Shown piece by piece: positions 9,638 to 20,161 of a stretch of DNA of 60,033 bases. A program made the position numbers and the translations under genes. Under the pieces are notes generated by a model. That model made no database searches. It saw only the letters and a program-made list of their open reading frames with translations, and was not told the origin of the DNA. The DNA is from Pseudorhodoplanes sinuspersici (lineage in GTDB: Bacteria > Pseudomonadota > Alphaproteobacteria > Rhizobiales > Xanthobacteraceae). Position 1 is the first letter of the stretch; every line of letters starts with the position of its first letter. The DNA lies in assembly GCA_945878025.1 (NCBI GenBank), contig CAMDXM010000003.1, positions 1 to 60,033 of the forward strand. Reading direction: 5' to 3'.

Positions 9638-10522
9638 ATGTCAGCAACGATCATCGACGGCAAGGCGATCGCGCAAAGTCTGCGCGGAAAAATCGCCGCC
9701 GCGACGGCCGATCTGAAAACCCGGCATGGTCTCGTGCCGGGTCTGGCCGTGGTGCTTGCCGGCAACGATCCGGCGAGCGAGGTCTATGTGCGCTCGAAAT
9801 CGAAGGCGGTGGTCGAAGCGGGCATGCAATCCTTCGATCACAAGCTGCCGCGGGATGTCACGCAAGCGGAGCTGATGGCGCTCGTTGCCAGGCTGAACGC
9901 GGACAAGAACGTTCACGGCATTCTTGTGCAATTGCCGCTGCCGAAGCAGATCGATTCAACGGCCGTGCTCAACGCCATCGACCCCGCGAAGGATGTCGAC
10001 GGATTTCATCCGGTGAATGTCGGACGGCTCGCCACCGGTTTGCCCGCGCTTGCCCCCTGCACGCCGCTCGGCTCCGTGCGGCTGGCGAAGTCCGTTCATT
10101 CCTCATTGTCGGGAATGGACGCGGTGGTGATCGGCCGCTCCAACATCGTCGGCAAACCGCTCGTGCAATTGCTGCTTGCCGAGAACGCCACCGTGACCAT
10201 CGCGCATTCGAAAACGAAGAACCTCGCGGACGTTTGCCGCCGCGCCGATCTTTTGTTTGCGGCCGTCGGGCGGCCGGAAATGGTGCGCGGAAACTGGATC
10301 AAGCCGGGCGCGACCGTGATCGATGTCGGCATCAACCGCGTGCCGGGGGACGCCGGGAAAACGAAGCTCGTGGGCGATGTCGCTTTCACCGAAGCCAAGG
10401 ACGTTGCCGGCGCGATCACACCGGTTCCCGGCGGCGTCGGGCCCATGACCATCGCCTGCGTGATCCTCAACACGCTGCGCGCGGCCTGTGCCGGCGCGGG
10501 CGTGCCGGAGCCGGATGTGTGA
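9638..10522 (+). CDS. folD: Bifunctional methylenetetrahydrofolate dehydrogenase/methenyltetrahydrofolate cyclohydrolase
   Basis: 'YVRSKSKA', '[13 protein letters not shown]', '[13 protein letters not shown]', '[18 protein letters not shown]', '[12 protein letters not shown]'. Confidence 0.98.
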   Translation: MSATIIDGKAIAQSLRGKIAAATADLKTRHGLVPGLAVVLAGNDPASEVYVRSKSKAVVEAGMQSFDHKLPRDVTQAELMALVARLNADKNVHGILVQLPLPKQIDSTAVLNAIDPAKDVDGFHPVNVGRLATGLPALAPCTPLGSVRLAKSVHSSLSGMDAVVIGRSNIVGKPLVQLLLAENATVTIAHSKTKNLADVCRRADLLFAAVGRPEMVRGNWIKPGATVIDVGINRVPGDAGKTKLVGDVAFTEAKDVAGAITPVPGGVGPMTIACVILNTLRAACAGAGVPEPDV

Positions 10523-10581
10523 ACTTCTTGCCTTCGCTGTGCGACCAAGCAATGAAGCGGTCTGTGGAAGGAACCGGCAAC

Positions 10582-11214
10582 ATGTCTCATCCGATCATCC
10601 GGACGTCCGGCCTTGCGCTGTCGCTCGCGCTATTCGCCGTCTTTCCGGCGGCCGCGCAGGAGATTTTCAGCGTCTATACCAAGTTCGACGCCGACAAGAC
10701 CTGCAAGCATACGCCCGGCACGGAAGAGGAAGACTACGGCTTCTGGCGCTGCCCGGGTTATGGCGGATTGATCGTCTACCTGTCGGCCGGCGACCAGCGC
10801 ATGACCGTGAGCTTCGGCGCCAGCGTGAAAAAGGCGCAAGACGAAGTCGCCGCCGGTGAGACCTTTCCCGGATTCAACAATGTGTATGAAGGCACGGTGG
10901 AATGGCGTGTCGAGAAATTGCCGAACGGCAAGACGCGACCCTTCGCTACCATCCTGCGCTGGAATCTGCGCACCAACGCCGACGGCGAGCGCGGCAACGT
11001 CAAGAGCACAGGCCGGATGCTGGTGGTGACGCGGCTCAATCCCGGCGGCGTCTGCCATGTCGGATATGTCGCTGGGCGCGACCCCAAGGCCAATGAACTG
11101 GCGCACGAGATCGCAGACAAGCAAGCCAAGACATTCAACTGCGAGAAAGACGATCCGCACGGCGGCGGCGACAATAATCCTTACGCGACCGAGAAAAAAT
11201 CGGAACGAAAATAA
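10582..11214 (+). CDS. Secreted protein of unknown function (signal peptide)
   Basis: Signal peptide MSHPIIRTSGLALSLALFAVFPAAAQ. No family recognised. An alternative start lies at 10552. Confidence 0.75.
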   Translation: MSHPIIRTSGLALSLALFAVFPAAAQEIFSVYTKFDADKTCKHTPGTEEEDYGFWRCPGYGGLIVYLSAGDQRMTVSFGASVKKAQDEVAAGETFPGFNNVYEGTVEWRVEKLPNGKTRPFATILRWNLRTNADGERGNVKSTGRMLVVTRLNPGGVCHVGYVAGRDPKANELAHEIADKQAKTFNCEKDDPHGGGDNNPYATEKKSERK

Positions 11215-11235
11215 GTCTGGCGGCGCAATTGAGCC

Positions 11236-11333
11236 GTCACTCCGGGCCGCGAGCGAATCTGGATTCCGGAAACGATTTTCAAGTGTGCGTCCGGATTCCA
11301 GAACAGATCAGCGTTGCGGGCTTTCCGGAATAA
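11236..11333. repeat. Degenerate member of the TCATTCCGG palindromic element family
   Basis: GTCACTCCGGG... ...TTTCCGGAATAA ends. Internal CTGGATTCCGGA (11259-11270) / TCCGGATTCCAG (11290-11301), at a convergent junction. Confidence 0.6.
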
Positions 11334-11343
11334 AATCGAAGGA

Positions 11344-11853
11344 TCAGCCCTGCCAGGCGAAGGCGACCTTGTCGAGCACCTTGGTGCCGAACCGCTCCGA
11401 GGAGCGCGCGACCGCGCGTCCGCCGAGCGCGCGATAGAATTCCACCGCCGGCTCGTTGTCGGACAGGGCCCACACCACCATGCTCTTCAATCCGCTTTGC
11501 GTCATATCCTTGCGCGCGGAGGAAAACAGGCGGCGGCCGAAACCCAATCCTTGAAATTCGGGGCGCAGATAAAGTTCGTAGATCTCGGCATCGTAATAGA
11601 GGCTGCGCGCGCGGTTGCGGCCGTAATTCGCGTAGCCCGCGATGTTGTCGCCGAATTGCATGAGGGCGATCCGGCTGCCTTTGCGGATCGCCGAATCCCA
11701 CCAATCCGGTCCGCGCCGGCTGATCAGCTTGTCGAGTTCCGCGCCGGGAATGATTCCCTGATAGGCTCCGCGCCAAGCCTCGTCGTGAGTCTCCGCGACG
11801 GCTGGGGCATCCGCTGGGCGGGCGCGGCGAATCTCTATAAGGACCGTGCTCAT
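11344..11853 (-). CDS. GNAT family N-acetyltransferase
   Basis: 'ARPADAPAVAETHDEAWRGAYQGIIP...IYELYLRPEFQGLGFGRRLFSSARKDM...VEFYRALGGR'. The ORF extends upstream to 11895. Confidence 0.92.
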   Translation of the reverse strand: MSTVLIEIRRARPADAPAVAETHDEAWRGAYQGIIPGAELDKLISRRGPDWWDSAIRKGSRIALMQFGDNIAGYANYGRNRARSLYYDAEIYELYLRPEFQGLGFGRRLFSSARKDMTQSGLKSMVVWALSDNEPAVEFYRALGGRAVARSSERFGTKVLDKVAFAWQG

Positions 11854-11897
11854 ACCCGGATATGAGCAAGGCCTGAGTCGGGCTTCAAGCCCCACGG

Positions 11898-11913
11898 TTA
11901 AAGATGGGTTAAC
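11898..11913. promoter_or_regulatory. Putative CtrA full site TTAA-AGATGGG-TTAAC
   Basis: Exact TTAA-N7-TTAAC in the region upstream of both the GNAT gene (-) and the hydrolase gene (+). Confidence 0.55.
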
Positions 11914-12013
11914 GGTTGTGGATTATCCGCCGGAATTGCGGCCTTCGTTGCCGGAAAGAAACAAGTTCGAACGGCTCCAGATCGCGTCTGGCGCCTTGAA
12001 ATCTTTCGCGAGA

Positions 12014-12931
12014 ATGCTCGCATTTTCTGCCGTCCTGATTGGCAGTTACGCCGATTCCTTGCGCGCACAAGCGCTGCCCGGCTCGCAAGGGCCCGAACGG
12101 GGCGCATTCCGGCAGCAGCTCTGGCTTGTCCCATCTCAGGACAGGTCGGTGCTGATGCGAACGGCGGTCTTTCGGCCATCCGGCCCCGGTCCCTTTCCGC
12201 TGGTCGTCATCAATCACGGTTCGACCCAGGACGAGGCCAAACGTGCTGAATATTCGCAGCCGGTTTATCAGGTCGCGTCGGAATGGTTTGTGCAACGCGG
12301 CTACGCGGTCGCGGTCCCGCAGCGGCCCGGACACGGCGAAACCGGCGGACCTTATTTCGAGTCCAGCAAAGGATGCGCCAATGCGGATTATCGTGCATCC
12401 GGGCTTGCGACGGCCGACAGCATCCAGGCTGCGATCGATTATTTCGTCCAGCAGCCCTTTGTGAAAAAGACCGATGTGATCGTGGTCGGGCAATCGGCCG
12501 GCGGCTGGGGCTCGCTTGCGCTCGCGAGCCGCAATCCGCGCAACGTGAAGGCGGTCATCAATTTCGCGGGCGGCCGCGGCGGGCGCATCGGCGACCGGCC
12601 GAACAACAATTGCGCGCCGGAGCGGCTGATCGAGGCCGCGCGCTCATATGGTGCGTCCGCGCGCATTCCGGTGCTGTCGATCTATGCCGAGAACGACACT
12701 TACTTCGCGCCGTCGATCTCAAAACCGCTCAACGACGCATTCCGCGGAGCCGGCGGGCGCGTGGATTTCCGTCTGCTGCCGCCATTCGGGCTGGAGGGGC
12801 ATTCGCTCCTGGGCGCACGCAATGGACGAGAGATCTGGGGGCCGATCGTGGCGGAGTTATTGAAAGGCGTTGCGGGGCATCGCTCGCCGACGTCCGGCGA
12901 ATCCGAGGTCGGCGGCACGCGTTCGCAATGA
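12014..12931 (+). CDS. Secreted alpha/beta hydrolase (dienelactone hydrolase-like)
   Basis: Signal-like N-terminus MLAFSAVLIGSYADSLRAQA. GQSAGGWGSLAL nucleophile elbow and a late His (LEGHSLLG). The ORF is open from 11846. Confidence 0.87.
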   Translation: MLAFSAVLIGSYADSLRAQALPGSQGPERGAFRQQLWLVPSQDRSVLMRTAVFRPSGPGPFPLVVINHGSTQDEAKRAEYSQPVYQVASEWFVQRGYAVAVPQRPGHGETGGPYFESSKGCANADYRASGLATADSIQAAIDYFVQQPFVKKTDVIVVGQSAGGWGSLALASRNPRNVKAVINFAGGRGGRIGDRPNNNCAPERLIEAARSYGASARIPVLSIYAENDTYFAPSISKPLNDAFRGAGGRVDFRLLPPFGLEGHSLLGARNGREIWGPIVAELLKGVAGHRSPTSGESEVGGTRSQ

Positions 12932-12943
12932 GCGGAAAGCGGT

Positions 12944-14773
12944 CTACGCCACTTCCGCTTCCTTGCGGCGCTCTTCCCGCTTGCGGTCGTTGGGATCGAG
13001 CAGCTTCTTGCGCAGGCGGATCGACTTCGGCGTCACCTCGACCAGTTCGTCGTCCTGGATATAGGCGAGCGCTTTTTCCAGCGTCATCTTGATCGGCGGC
13101 GTCAGCCGCACCGCTTCGTCCTTCGAGGTGGTGCGGATGTTGGTCAGCTTCTTGCCCTTGAGCACGTTCACTTCGAGATCGTTGTCGCGCGTATGCTCGC
13201 CGACGATCATGCCGCGATAGACCTTCCAGCCCGGCTCGATCATCATCGGGCCGCGATCCTCGAGATTCCACAGCGCGAAGGCGACCGCTTCGCCGGCATC
13301 GGTGGAGATCAGCACGCCGTTACGGCGGCCCATGACGTCGCCCTTGAAGGGCGCATATTCATGAAAGATGCGGTTCATGATCGCAGTGCCGCGTGTGTCG
13401 GTCAGCAATTCACCCTGATATCCGATCAGCCCGCGCGTCGGCGCGTAGAATACAAGCCGCAGCCGCCCGCCGCCGGACGGCCGCATCTCGATCATTTCGC
13501 CTTTACGTTCCGACATCTTCTGCACCACGATGCCGGAATGCTCTTCATCCACGTCAATCGTGACTTCCTCGATCGGCTCGGTCACTTCGCCGGTCTTTTC
13601 ATCCTTGAGGAACAGCACCTTCGGACGCGACACTGAAAGTTCAAAGCCTTCGCGGCGCATGGTCTCGATCAGGATGCCGAGCTGCAATTCGCCGCGCCCC
13701 GCCACCTCCATCGAATCCTTGTCCTCGGATTCCGCAACCTTCAGTGCGACATTGCCTTCGCCTTCGCGCAGCAGGCGGTCGCGGATCATCCGGCTCGTCA
13801 CCTTGTCGCCTTCGGTTCCGGCGAGCGGGGAATCGTTGACGCGAAATGTCATGGCGAGCGTTGGCGGATCGATCGGCTGAGCGGGGATCGGCTCCGTCAC
13901 TTCAGGCGCGCAGATTGTGTGCGCCACGGTCGCTTGCGGCAGCCCGGCGATCGACACGATGTCGCCTGCGCTGGCTTCGTCCAGCGCAAGGCGTTCAAGG
14001 CCGCGGAACGCGAGCACTTTCGAAATACGGCCTTCCTCGATCACCTTGCCGTCGCGGTCGAGCACTTTGGCCATTTGATTGGGCTTCACGCTGCCGGATG
14101 TGATGCGCCCGGTGACAATGCGGCCGAGATAGGAATTGGCCTCCAGGATCGTGCCGAGCATCCGGAACGGACCCTCTTCGACTCTGGGTGGCGCGACATG
14201 GCGCAGGATCAGATCGAACAATGGCTTCATGCCCTTGTCCTTCGGGCCTTCCTCTTTTTCCGCCATCCAGCCTTCCTTGGCCGAACCGTAGAGAATCGGA
14301 AAATCGAGTTGCTCGTCGGTCGCGTCGAGCGCGGCGAACAGATCGAATACTTCGTTGACGACCTGCGTCGCACGCGCGTCCGGGCGGTCGACCTTGTTGA
14401 TCACGACGATGGGCTTCAATCCCATCTTCAGCGCCTTCGAGACCACGAACTTGGTTTGTGGCAGCGGCCCTTCGGCGGCATCGACGAGAACGATCGCGCC
14501 GTCGACCATGTTCAGAATGCGCTCGACCTCGCCGCCGAAATCGGCGTGGCCCGGCGTGTCCACGATGTTGATGCGGATGTCGTTCCACAGGATCGAGGTC
14601 GCCTTGGCCAGAATGGTGATGCCGCGCTCGCGCTCCAGGTCGTTGGAATCCATCGCGCGTTCGGCGACCCGCTGGTTCTCGCGGAACGAGCCCGATTGCT
14701 GCAGGAGCCGGTCGACCAGCGTGGTTTTGCCATGGTCAACGTGCGCGATGATCGCGACATTACGGAGCTTCAT
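12944..14773 (-). CDS. typA: Translational GTPase TypA/BipA
   Basis: '[20 protein letters not shown]', '[10 protein letters not shown]', '[16 protein letters not shown]', BipA C-terminus '[41 protein letters not shown]'. Confidence 0.98.
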   Translation of the reverse strand: MKLRNVAIIAHVDHGKTTLVDRLLQQSGSFRENQRVAERAMDSNDLERERGITILAKATSILWNDIRINIVDTPGHADFGGEVERILNMVDGAIVLVDAAEGPLPQTKFVVSKALKMGLKPIVVINKVDRPDARATQVVNEVFDLFAALDATDEQLDFPILYGSAKEGWMAEKEEGPKDKGMKPLFDLILRHVAPPRVEEGPFRMLGTILEANSYLGRIVTGRITSGSVKPNQMAKVLDRDGKVIEEGRISKVLAFRGLERLALDEASAGDIVSIAGLPQATVAHTICAPEVTEPIPAQPIDPPTLAMTFRVNDSPLAGTEGDKVTSRMIRDRLLREGEGNVALKVAESEDKDSMEVAGRGELQLGILIETMRREGFELSVSRPKVLFLKDEKTGEVTEPIEEVTIDVDEEHSGIVVQKMSERKGEMIEMRPSGGGRLRLVFYAPTRGLIGYQGELLTDTRGTAIMNRIFHEYAPFKGDVMGRRNGVLISTDAGEAVAFALWNLEDRGPMMIEPGWKVYRGMIVGEHTRDNDLEVNVLKGKKLTNIRTTSKDEAVRLTPPIKMTLEKALAYIQDDELVEVTPKSIRLRKKLLDPNDRKREERRKEAEVA

Positions 14774-14881
14774 GATGTGGGTCCGGAAGTGAAAGCGCGG
14801 GCCAAGCGGGCCCGCGGCTATTTGCGGTGCAATATAGTCAGGGAAGCCGCCAAGGCAACCGTTTAGATGCCTGAAACGAGC

Positions 14882-16342
14882 CTATTTGCGCCGTTTTGGG
14901 CGGCGCGCGGTTAAAATCGCCTTCCGGTCGGCGATCGCGGACCGGGTCTGCTCGATGGAGAGCACGAAGGAGAGCTCCGATTCGCCAAGCGCCGAGCGTT
15001 CGGCGCGATGCACCGTCTCGATCACGAGTTCGTCGGCCTGCGCCTGCAATTTGTCGAGCGCCTTCATGGTCTGGACACGGCGCGCCCGCTTGCCGATATC
15101 CAGCAGCTTGTTGAGCAGGCGCAGATGATGCGTCCGCTCGCCGGCTTTCATGTAGGAAGCGATGCCGGCCAATCCGGAACCGAACAGCGGAACGATCATC
15201 AGAAACCAGAACAGGTGATCGCCGTACCGGTCGAAGAATGTCTTCTGCTCGTCGTCGAAATAGGCTTTCGCGCCCGGATGCACGGAGGCATTGGCGTCCC
15301 TGTTGGTATTCGGCTTTTCGATCCTGGCGAAACCGATCAATTCGGATGACAGCGTCTGCCGCGCCGAGAGCAGAAGCCGCGCCAGCTCTCCGACCGTGGC
15401 GTCGCTCACGGAATTGGCCGCGACGATATGGTGCGCCACCATCGCCGTTTCGATGTCCTCGTCCGGCCGCGACGGCGATCCGCCGAAAGCGCCTTTCGGG
15501 ATTTTGCTGCTTTCATAGGCCGGAAAACGTTCGGCGATCGCTTCGGACCCGCCGATCGGCAAGAACACCGGCGGCTTCCTGTTGGGTGTGATCGCAACGA
15601 TTGCGCCGATCGCGTCGGCGGTGGCCTTGCTGGTGAGCGGTCCGACCGCGAGTATGGCGTCGGGTTTCTGTTCGCGGATTGCGGCCGCGACATTGGTCTC
15701 CGGCAGATTGATGACCTGAACGCTGTCGAATGCGACTTCGTATTGGCCGAGAATCACTTTGAGCAATTCGATGTTGCCTTGCGCGTGCCCGACCACGCCG
15801 ATGCGTTTTCCGGCAAGATCCTCGACATTCTCGATCTTTGCCGCTTTCGCTCTCTTGTTTTTGTCCGGACTGGCGGCATCGAAGGGTTCGCCCGGCGCGA
15901 ACAGCACGGTGTAGTTCTTGCGCAGGATCGCAACCACCTGTCCGGTTCTCGGAAACGCCAGATCTTGGCGCACGACCGCGAGATCGGCCTTGCCGGAATC
16001 GATCAGCGCGGCGCTTTGCACGGAGCCGTCGGTGACTATCGGCTTGAGCCGCACCGGCGCGTTATCCTTTGTGAATTTCACGCTCAGGAACTGCACCAGC
16101 CGCAGATCGTCGCTGCCGGCGGGGCCGACCGCGATCTTGAACATCGTCGGTTGCGACTGGAGATAGTAAACGCTGGCGGAAAGACCGACCGCGAGCAGCA
16201 GGACGCTGATCAGCACCCCCCAGCGATGACGCAGCATGATCTCGATGCGGCGCTCGAAATCCTGCTCGATGGTGTCGAGGCTCGCGGCCTGCCGCACCGC
16301 GGTCGTGGTGGGGAGCAGTGCGCTGATGCGGTGTTTGGCCAT
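14882..16342 (-). CDS. TAXI-family TRAP-type solute receptor, membrane anchored with a C-terminal cytoplasmic extension
   Basis: Central domain 'FKIAVGPAGSDDLRLVQFL...DLAGKRIGVVGHAQGNIELLKVIL' is TAXI-like. TM near the N-terminus and a second TM (LFWFLMIVPLFGSGLAGIASYM) followed by ~100 charged residues. Confidence 0.8.
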   Translation of the reverse strand: MAKHRISALLPTTTAVRQAASLDTIEQDFERRIEIMLRHRWGVLISVLLLAVGLSASVYYLQSQPTMFKIAVGPAGSDDLRLVQFLSVKFTKDNAPVRLKPIVTDGSVQSAALIDSGKADLAVVRQDLAFPRTGQVVAILRKNYTVLFAPGEPFDAASPDKNKRAKAAKIENVEDLAGKRIGVVGHAQGNIELLKVILGQYEVAFDSVQVINLPETNVAAAIREQKPDAILAVGPLTSKATADAIGAIVAITPNRKPPVFLPIGGSEAIAERFPAYESSKIPKGAFGGSPSRPDEDIETAMVAHHIVAANSVSDATVGELARLLLSARQTLSSELIGFARIEKPNTNRDANASVHPGAKAYFDDEQKTFFDRYGDHLFWFLMIVPLFGSGLAGIASYMKAGERTHHLRLLNKLLDIGKRARRVQTMKALDKLQAQADELVIETVHRAERSALGESELSFVLSIEQTRSAIADRKAILTARRPKRRK

Positions 16343-16373
16343 GCGACGATATTCCGGATCAGGCGGCAGACTA

Positions 16374-17492
16374 TCACGCTCCGGCCGGGCGGCTCCATGG
16401 TCCGGCCTGCATTCCCTCCGGCATCGCCTCGCGCACCATCATCAATTCGCCGAGCGTCTCGGCGGTGACGAGGCCGAGAAGGCGGCCGTCGCTTTCGACG
16501 ACGGCGACGGCGGTTGCGGATTTATTCTGCAGGAGCTGCAACGCTTCCTCGAGCGGGCGGCGCTTGTCGATGGTCGGCAGCGTCGGGTTCATGGCCTCGC
16601 GCACGCGCGCATCGGGGCCGAGCGTCTTGAGCGCGCGGATGATGTCGGAGCGGCCGAGCAGGCCGGTCGGCTTTCCGGCGCCGTCGACCACGGGAAATTC
16701 GTTCTGGCTGGTGCGCAGCAAGGTCTGTACCGCCTCGTCGATATGCGCCTCCGGCGAGAGCGAAACGATCTGCGTCATGGTTGCCGCGGAGACCGGCACG
16801 CCGCGCGAGACCGCGCGCAAAGCCACCATATGCGCTTCCGAGGAGGCCGCGAGATAGACGAAAATCGCGATGAAGATCAGCATCGGATTGTAGAACAGCC
16901 CGACAAAGCCAAGGAGGAAAGCCGTGCCCTGACCGATCGCGGCCGCGATTTCCGTTGCGCGCACGAAGCCGAGCCTGGTCGCGAGCAAGGCGCGCAATAC
17001 GCGCCCGCCATCCATCGGGAAAGCCGGGATCATGTTGAACAAAGCGAGAAAAAGATTGACCGCGGCGAGCCGGTCGATGAGCGAGATTTTGGCGTCGTCC
17101 ATGCTCGCAACCGCGCCGTATTTCAGGTTCGCGCCCGTGAACGCGATCAGGACAATCGCGATGACGACATTCACCATTGGCCCCGCCACGGCGATCAGGA
17201 ATTCCTCGCGCGGCTTTTCCGGGATGCTTTCGAGCCGCGCCACGCCGCCGATCGGCAGCAGCGTCACGTCGGGCGTCTTCACGCCGAAGGCGCGGGCGGT
17301 GAAAATGTGGCCGAATTCGTGGGCGAGAACGCACAGAAAGAGCAGCACAAGGAAAGCCGTTCCGCTCCAGGCCGCCTCGGCGCCGCCCGACACATAGCTC
17401 GCCGCGAAAATCCAGGCGAGAAACAGTACGAATGTGACATGGATCCGGACCTGCGTTCCCGCGATCGAGCCGATATTGAACGACCAAGACAT
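16374..17492 (-). CDS. Site-2 protease family (M50) metalloprotease with CBS domains
   Basis: 'LAHEFGHIF' (HExxH), 'NMIPAFPMDGGRVLRALLA', C-terminal CBS pair. Confidence 0.95.
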   Translation of the reverse strand: MSWSFNIGSIAGTQVRIHVTFVLFLAWIFAASYVSGGAEAAWSGTAFLVLLFLCVLAHEFGHIFTARAFGVKTPDVTLLPIGGVARLESIPEKPREEFLIAVAGPMVNVVIAIVLIAFTGANLKYGAVASMDDAKISLIDRLAAVNLFLALFNMIPAFPMDGGRVLRALLATRLGFVRATEIAAAIGQGTAFLLGFVGLFYNPMLIFIAIFVYLAASSEAHMVALRAVSRGVPVSAATMTQIVSLSPEAHIDEAVQTLLRTSQNEFPVVDGAGKPTGLLGRSDIIRALKTLGPDARVREAMNPTLPTIDKRRPLEEALQLLQNKSATAVAVVESDGRLLGLVTAETLGELMMVREAMPEGMQAGPWSRPAGA

Positions 17493-17591
17493 GAAATCCG
17501 TAGCCTCCCGTGTCTGCTATCAAGGAAGGTAGTATCGTTGCGTGGCGTTTTCGAGGGCATGAGTGTCACGCCTCGACGAAGGGAGTAGCCG

Positions 17592-17879
17592 ATGCAGAAA
17601 CTGACAGGGGAGAGCCGCAAGGCGGCTTTGGCCAAATTGCTTGGCTGGTCGGAGGTACCCGGCCGCGACGCCATTGCCAAAACCTTCACCTTCAGGAATT
17701 TCAGCGAAGCCTTCGGCTTTATGACACGTGCCGCGCTCGTGGCCGAGAAACTCGACCATCATCCGGAATGGTTCAATATCTACAAGACCGTGGATGTGAC
17801 GCTTTCGACGCATGACGCCGGCGGATTGACCGAGCGCGACATAAAGCTGGCCGAGGCGATGGACAAGATCGCGGGCTGA
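17592..17879 (+). CDS. phhB: 4a-hydroxytetrahydrobiopterin dehydratase (pterin-4a-carbinolamine dehydratase)
   Basis: '[62 protein letters not shown]'. Confidence 0.95.
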   Translation: MQKLTGESRKAALAKLLGWSEVPGRDAIAKTFTFRNFSEAFGFMTRAALVAEKLDHHPEWFNIYKTVDVTLSTHDAGGLTERDIKLAEAMDKIAG

Positions 17880-17948
17880 AGAGTGGGTTGCGTCCTGTTC
17901 GTGCCGTGACCATGTTTGCGGACAGCGTTGCCACAAACGGAGGCTGGA

Positions 17949-18338
17949 ATGCGATTTGGCCGCACATCAACGGGAAGCAAGGCCTGGTCCGGCAAGCCGC
18001 GCCGCCCCGCGCCCAATGTGGCGGAAGACGAGCGCGTCGTGCGCTCCGGATTCTGGGTCAAGGTCAAGCGGCAGACCGCAAAGCTTCCCTTCATCGAAGA
18101 TCTGCTCTCCGCCTATTATTGCGCGTTCGACCGCGAGACGCCGCTGCACGTGCGCGCGGTGCTGCTCGGCGCGCTCGCCTATTTCGTGCTGCCTTTCGAC
18201 GGCATCCCGGACGTCTTGCCGCTGCTCGGCTTCACCGACGACGCGGCCGTGCTCGCCACCGCGATGAAGCTCGTGATCGATAATGTCCGGCCCGAACATC
18301 GTGAGGCGGCGCGGCGCAAGCTCGAAGGCATGAATTAG
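17949..18338 (+). CDS. YkvA family protein (DUF1232)
   Basis: 'HVRAVLLGALAYFVLPFDGIPDVLPLLGFTDDAAVLATAMK', the DUF1232 core. Confidence 0.92.
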   Translation: MRFGRTSTGSKAWSGKPRRPAPNVAEDERVVRSGFWVKVKRQTAKLPFIEDLLSAYYCAFDRETPLHVRAVLLGALAYFVLPFDGIPDVLPLLGFTDDAAVLATAMKLVIDNVRPEHREAARRKLEGMN

Positions 18339-18344
18339 TCGCCT

Positions 18345-18384
18345 GTCATTCCGGGTCCGCCGCTGTGCGGCGTCCCGGGATGAC
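18345..18384. repeat. Minimal TCATTCCGG-type palindromic element
   Basis: GTCATTCCGGGTCCGCCGCTGTGCGGCGTCCCGGGATGAC: near-complete inverted repeat with inner CGCCGC-TGT-GCGGCG, between convergent stops 18338/18395. Confidence 0.75.
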
Positions 18385-18394
18385 ATTTTTTGAA

Positions 18395-19369
18395 TTAAGG
18401 CCGCAAGATCGCCTTGCCCATGATCTTGCGCGCGGCGATGTCTTTGAGCGCCTGCGCGGTCTCGCCGAGCGGATAGACCGCGTGCACATGCGACGAGAGC
18501 TTCCCCTCCGCGCACCAGGCAACGATCTGCGCCATATTGGCGGCCTGCGCTGCCGGTTCGCGTTCGGTGAAGGCGCCCCAATACACGCCGACCACGTCGC
18601 AACCTTTCAGCAGCACCAGATTGAGCGGCAGCTTCGGGATGCCGCCGGCGGCGAATCCGATCACCAGAAACCGGCCTTTCCATGCGATCGCGCGTAGCGC
18701 GCTTTCTGCGTAGTCGCCGCCGACCGGATCGTAGATGACATCCGCGCCGCGCCCGCCGGTTGCGTCCTTGAGCGCGTCCTTGAGATCGGCCGTTCCGTAA
18801 TTGATCGCCGCATCCGCGCCGTGCTGTTTGGCGAAGGCGCATTTCTCGTCCGACGACGCACAGGCGATGACGCGCGCGCCCATCAGCTTGCCGATCTCAA
18901 CGGCCGCAAGGCCGACGCCGCCCGCGGCTCCGAGCACGGCGAGCGTCTCGCCCGCTTTCAGTTGGCCGCGATCCTTCAGCGCGTGAATGGTCGTGCCATA
19001 GGTGATCGACAGGCCCGCAGCGCGATCGAAATCGAGATTGTCCGGCATCTTCACGAGCGTCTCGGCCTTCACTGCGATGCGTTCGCGCGCACAGCCATAG
19101 CCCTGATAGCCCATGACCCGGTCACCGGCTTTGACAAGGCCGACACCGGACCCGATGCTCTCCACGACGCCCGCAAATTCGGCCGCCGGGGAAAACGGGA
19201 AGGCCGGTTTGGTCTGGTATTTTCCGGCGATGATCAGCGTGTCGAAGAAATTAAGGCCGGCGGCGGCGATCCTGACCACAGCCTCGCCCGGTCCCGCTTT
19301 GGGATCGGGAATATCCTCAAGCGTCAGATCGTCCGGCCCCCCGGGTTTTTTGCACAGGATCGCTTTCAT
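18395..19369 (-). CDS. NADPH:quinone oxidoreductase family protein (zinc-type alcohol dehydrogenase-like)
   Basis: 'AAGLSITYGTTIHALKDRGQLKAGETLAVLGAAGGVGLAAVEIGKLMGARVIA'. Confidence 0.95.
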   Translation of the reverse strand: MKAILCKKPGGPDDLTLEDIPDPKAGPGEAVVRIAAAGLNFFDTLIIAGKYQTKPAFPFSPAAEFAGVVESIGSGVGLVKAGDRVMGYQGYGCARERIAVKAETLVKMPDNLDFDRAAGLSITYGTTIHALKDRGQLKAGETLAVLGAAGGVGLAAVEIGKLMGARVIACASSDEKCAFAKQHGADAAINYGTADLKDALKDATGGRGADVIYDPVGGDYAESALRAIAWKGRFLVIGFAAGGIPKLPLNLVLLKGCDVVGVYWGAFTEREPAAQAANMAQIVAWCAEGKLSSHVHAVYPLGETAQALKDIAARKIMGKAILRP

Positions 19370-19488
19370 GGGCCGGTCCTAGCGAGGAGGCTTTCCCCAT
19401 GCAAGATCAGGGAACTGCCTTCACAATGCCGAGTTTTGCCTATTATTGCGGTCTGACCTTTGTTACGGCATGCGATCCGCGAGGCCTA

Positions 19489-20112
19489 ATGACCGATTTC
19501 AGACTATTTCCTTTTTCAATGGCGATCCTGCTGGCATTGATGTCGGCATCCGCTGCGCAAACGCAGCCTGCGCCTAAGCCCGCGGCGCCGACCGCCGCCG
19601 CTCCCAAGCCCGCCGCACCGAAGCCTGCCGCTCCGGCGGCCCAGCCGGCCGCCGCCAATCCCGCAGCCGGCGCTACATTGCTCGGCCAGTTCGGCGATTG
19701 GGGCGCCTATACCGCGAGCCCCGGCGGCAAGAAAGTCTGTTTCGCGCTCGGCAAGCCGAACGCCTCGACGACCAATCCTGCCGGCCGCCCGCGCGATCCG
19801 GCCTTCCTGTTCGTCTCCACCCGGCCGTCCGAAAAGGTGAAGGAGGAGGTCTCCATCATCATCGGCTATCCGTTCAAGGTGGGCTCGGAAGCCGCCGTCC
19901 AGATCGGCTCCACGAATTTCGCGCTCTACACCCAGAATGACGGGGCCTGGATCAAGAATGCCGCCGAGGAGGCGCGCATGGTGGACACGATGAAAAAAGG
20001 CGCCGACGCCGTGGTGAAGGGCGAATCCGGCCGCGGCACCAAAACGACCGATACATTCTCCCTCAAGGGCCTCGAACAGGCGCTCACGCGCATCGCGCAG
20101 GAATGTAAGTAG
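19489..20112 (+). CDS. Invasion associated locus B (IalB)-like family protein
   Basis: Signal peptide, Pro/Ala-rich linker, then '[23 protein letters not shown]...[42 protein letters not shown]'. Confidence 0.88.
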   Translation: MTDFRLFPFSMAILLALMSASAAQTQPAPKPAAPTAAAPKPAAPKPAAPAAQPAAANPAAGATLLGQFGDWGAYTASPGGKKVCFALGKPNASTTNPAGRPRDPAFLFVSTRPSEKVKEEVSIIIGYPFKVGSEAAVQIGSTNFALYTQNDGAWIKNAAEEARMVDTMKKGADAVVKGESGRGTKTTDTFSLKGLEQALTRIAQECK

Positions 20113-20161
20113 CCGCTCGCGTGACCGCGACAATGGCGCTGCCGCGCCCTATATAGCTGCC

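Noticed and set aside
16236-17588. 450-aa plus-strand ORF opposite the site-2 protease
   Set aside because: Shadow ORF; the minus strand has clear HExxH and CBS motifs.
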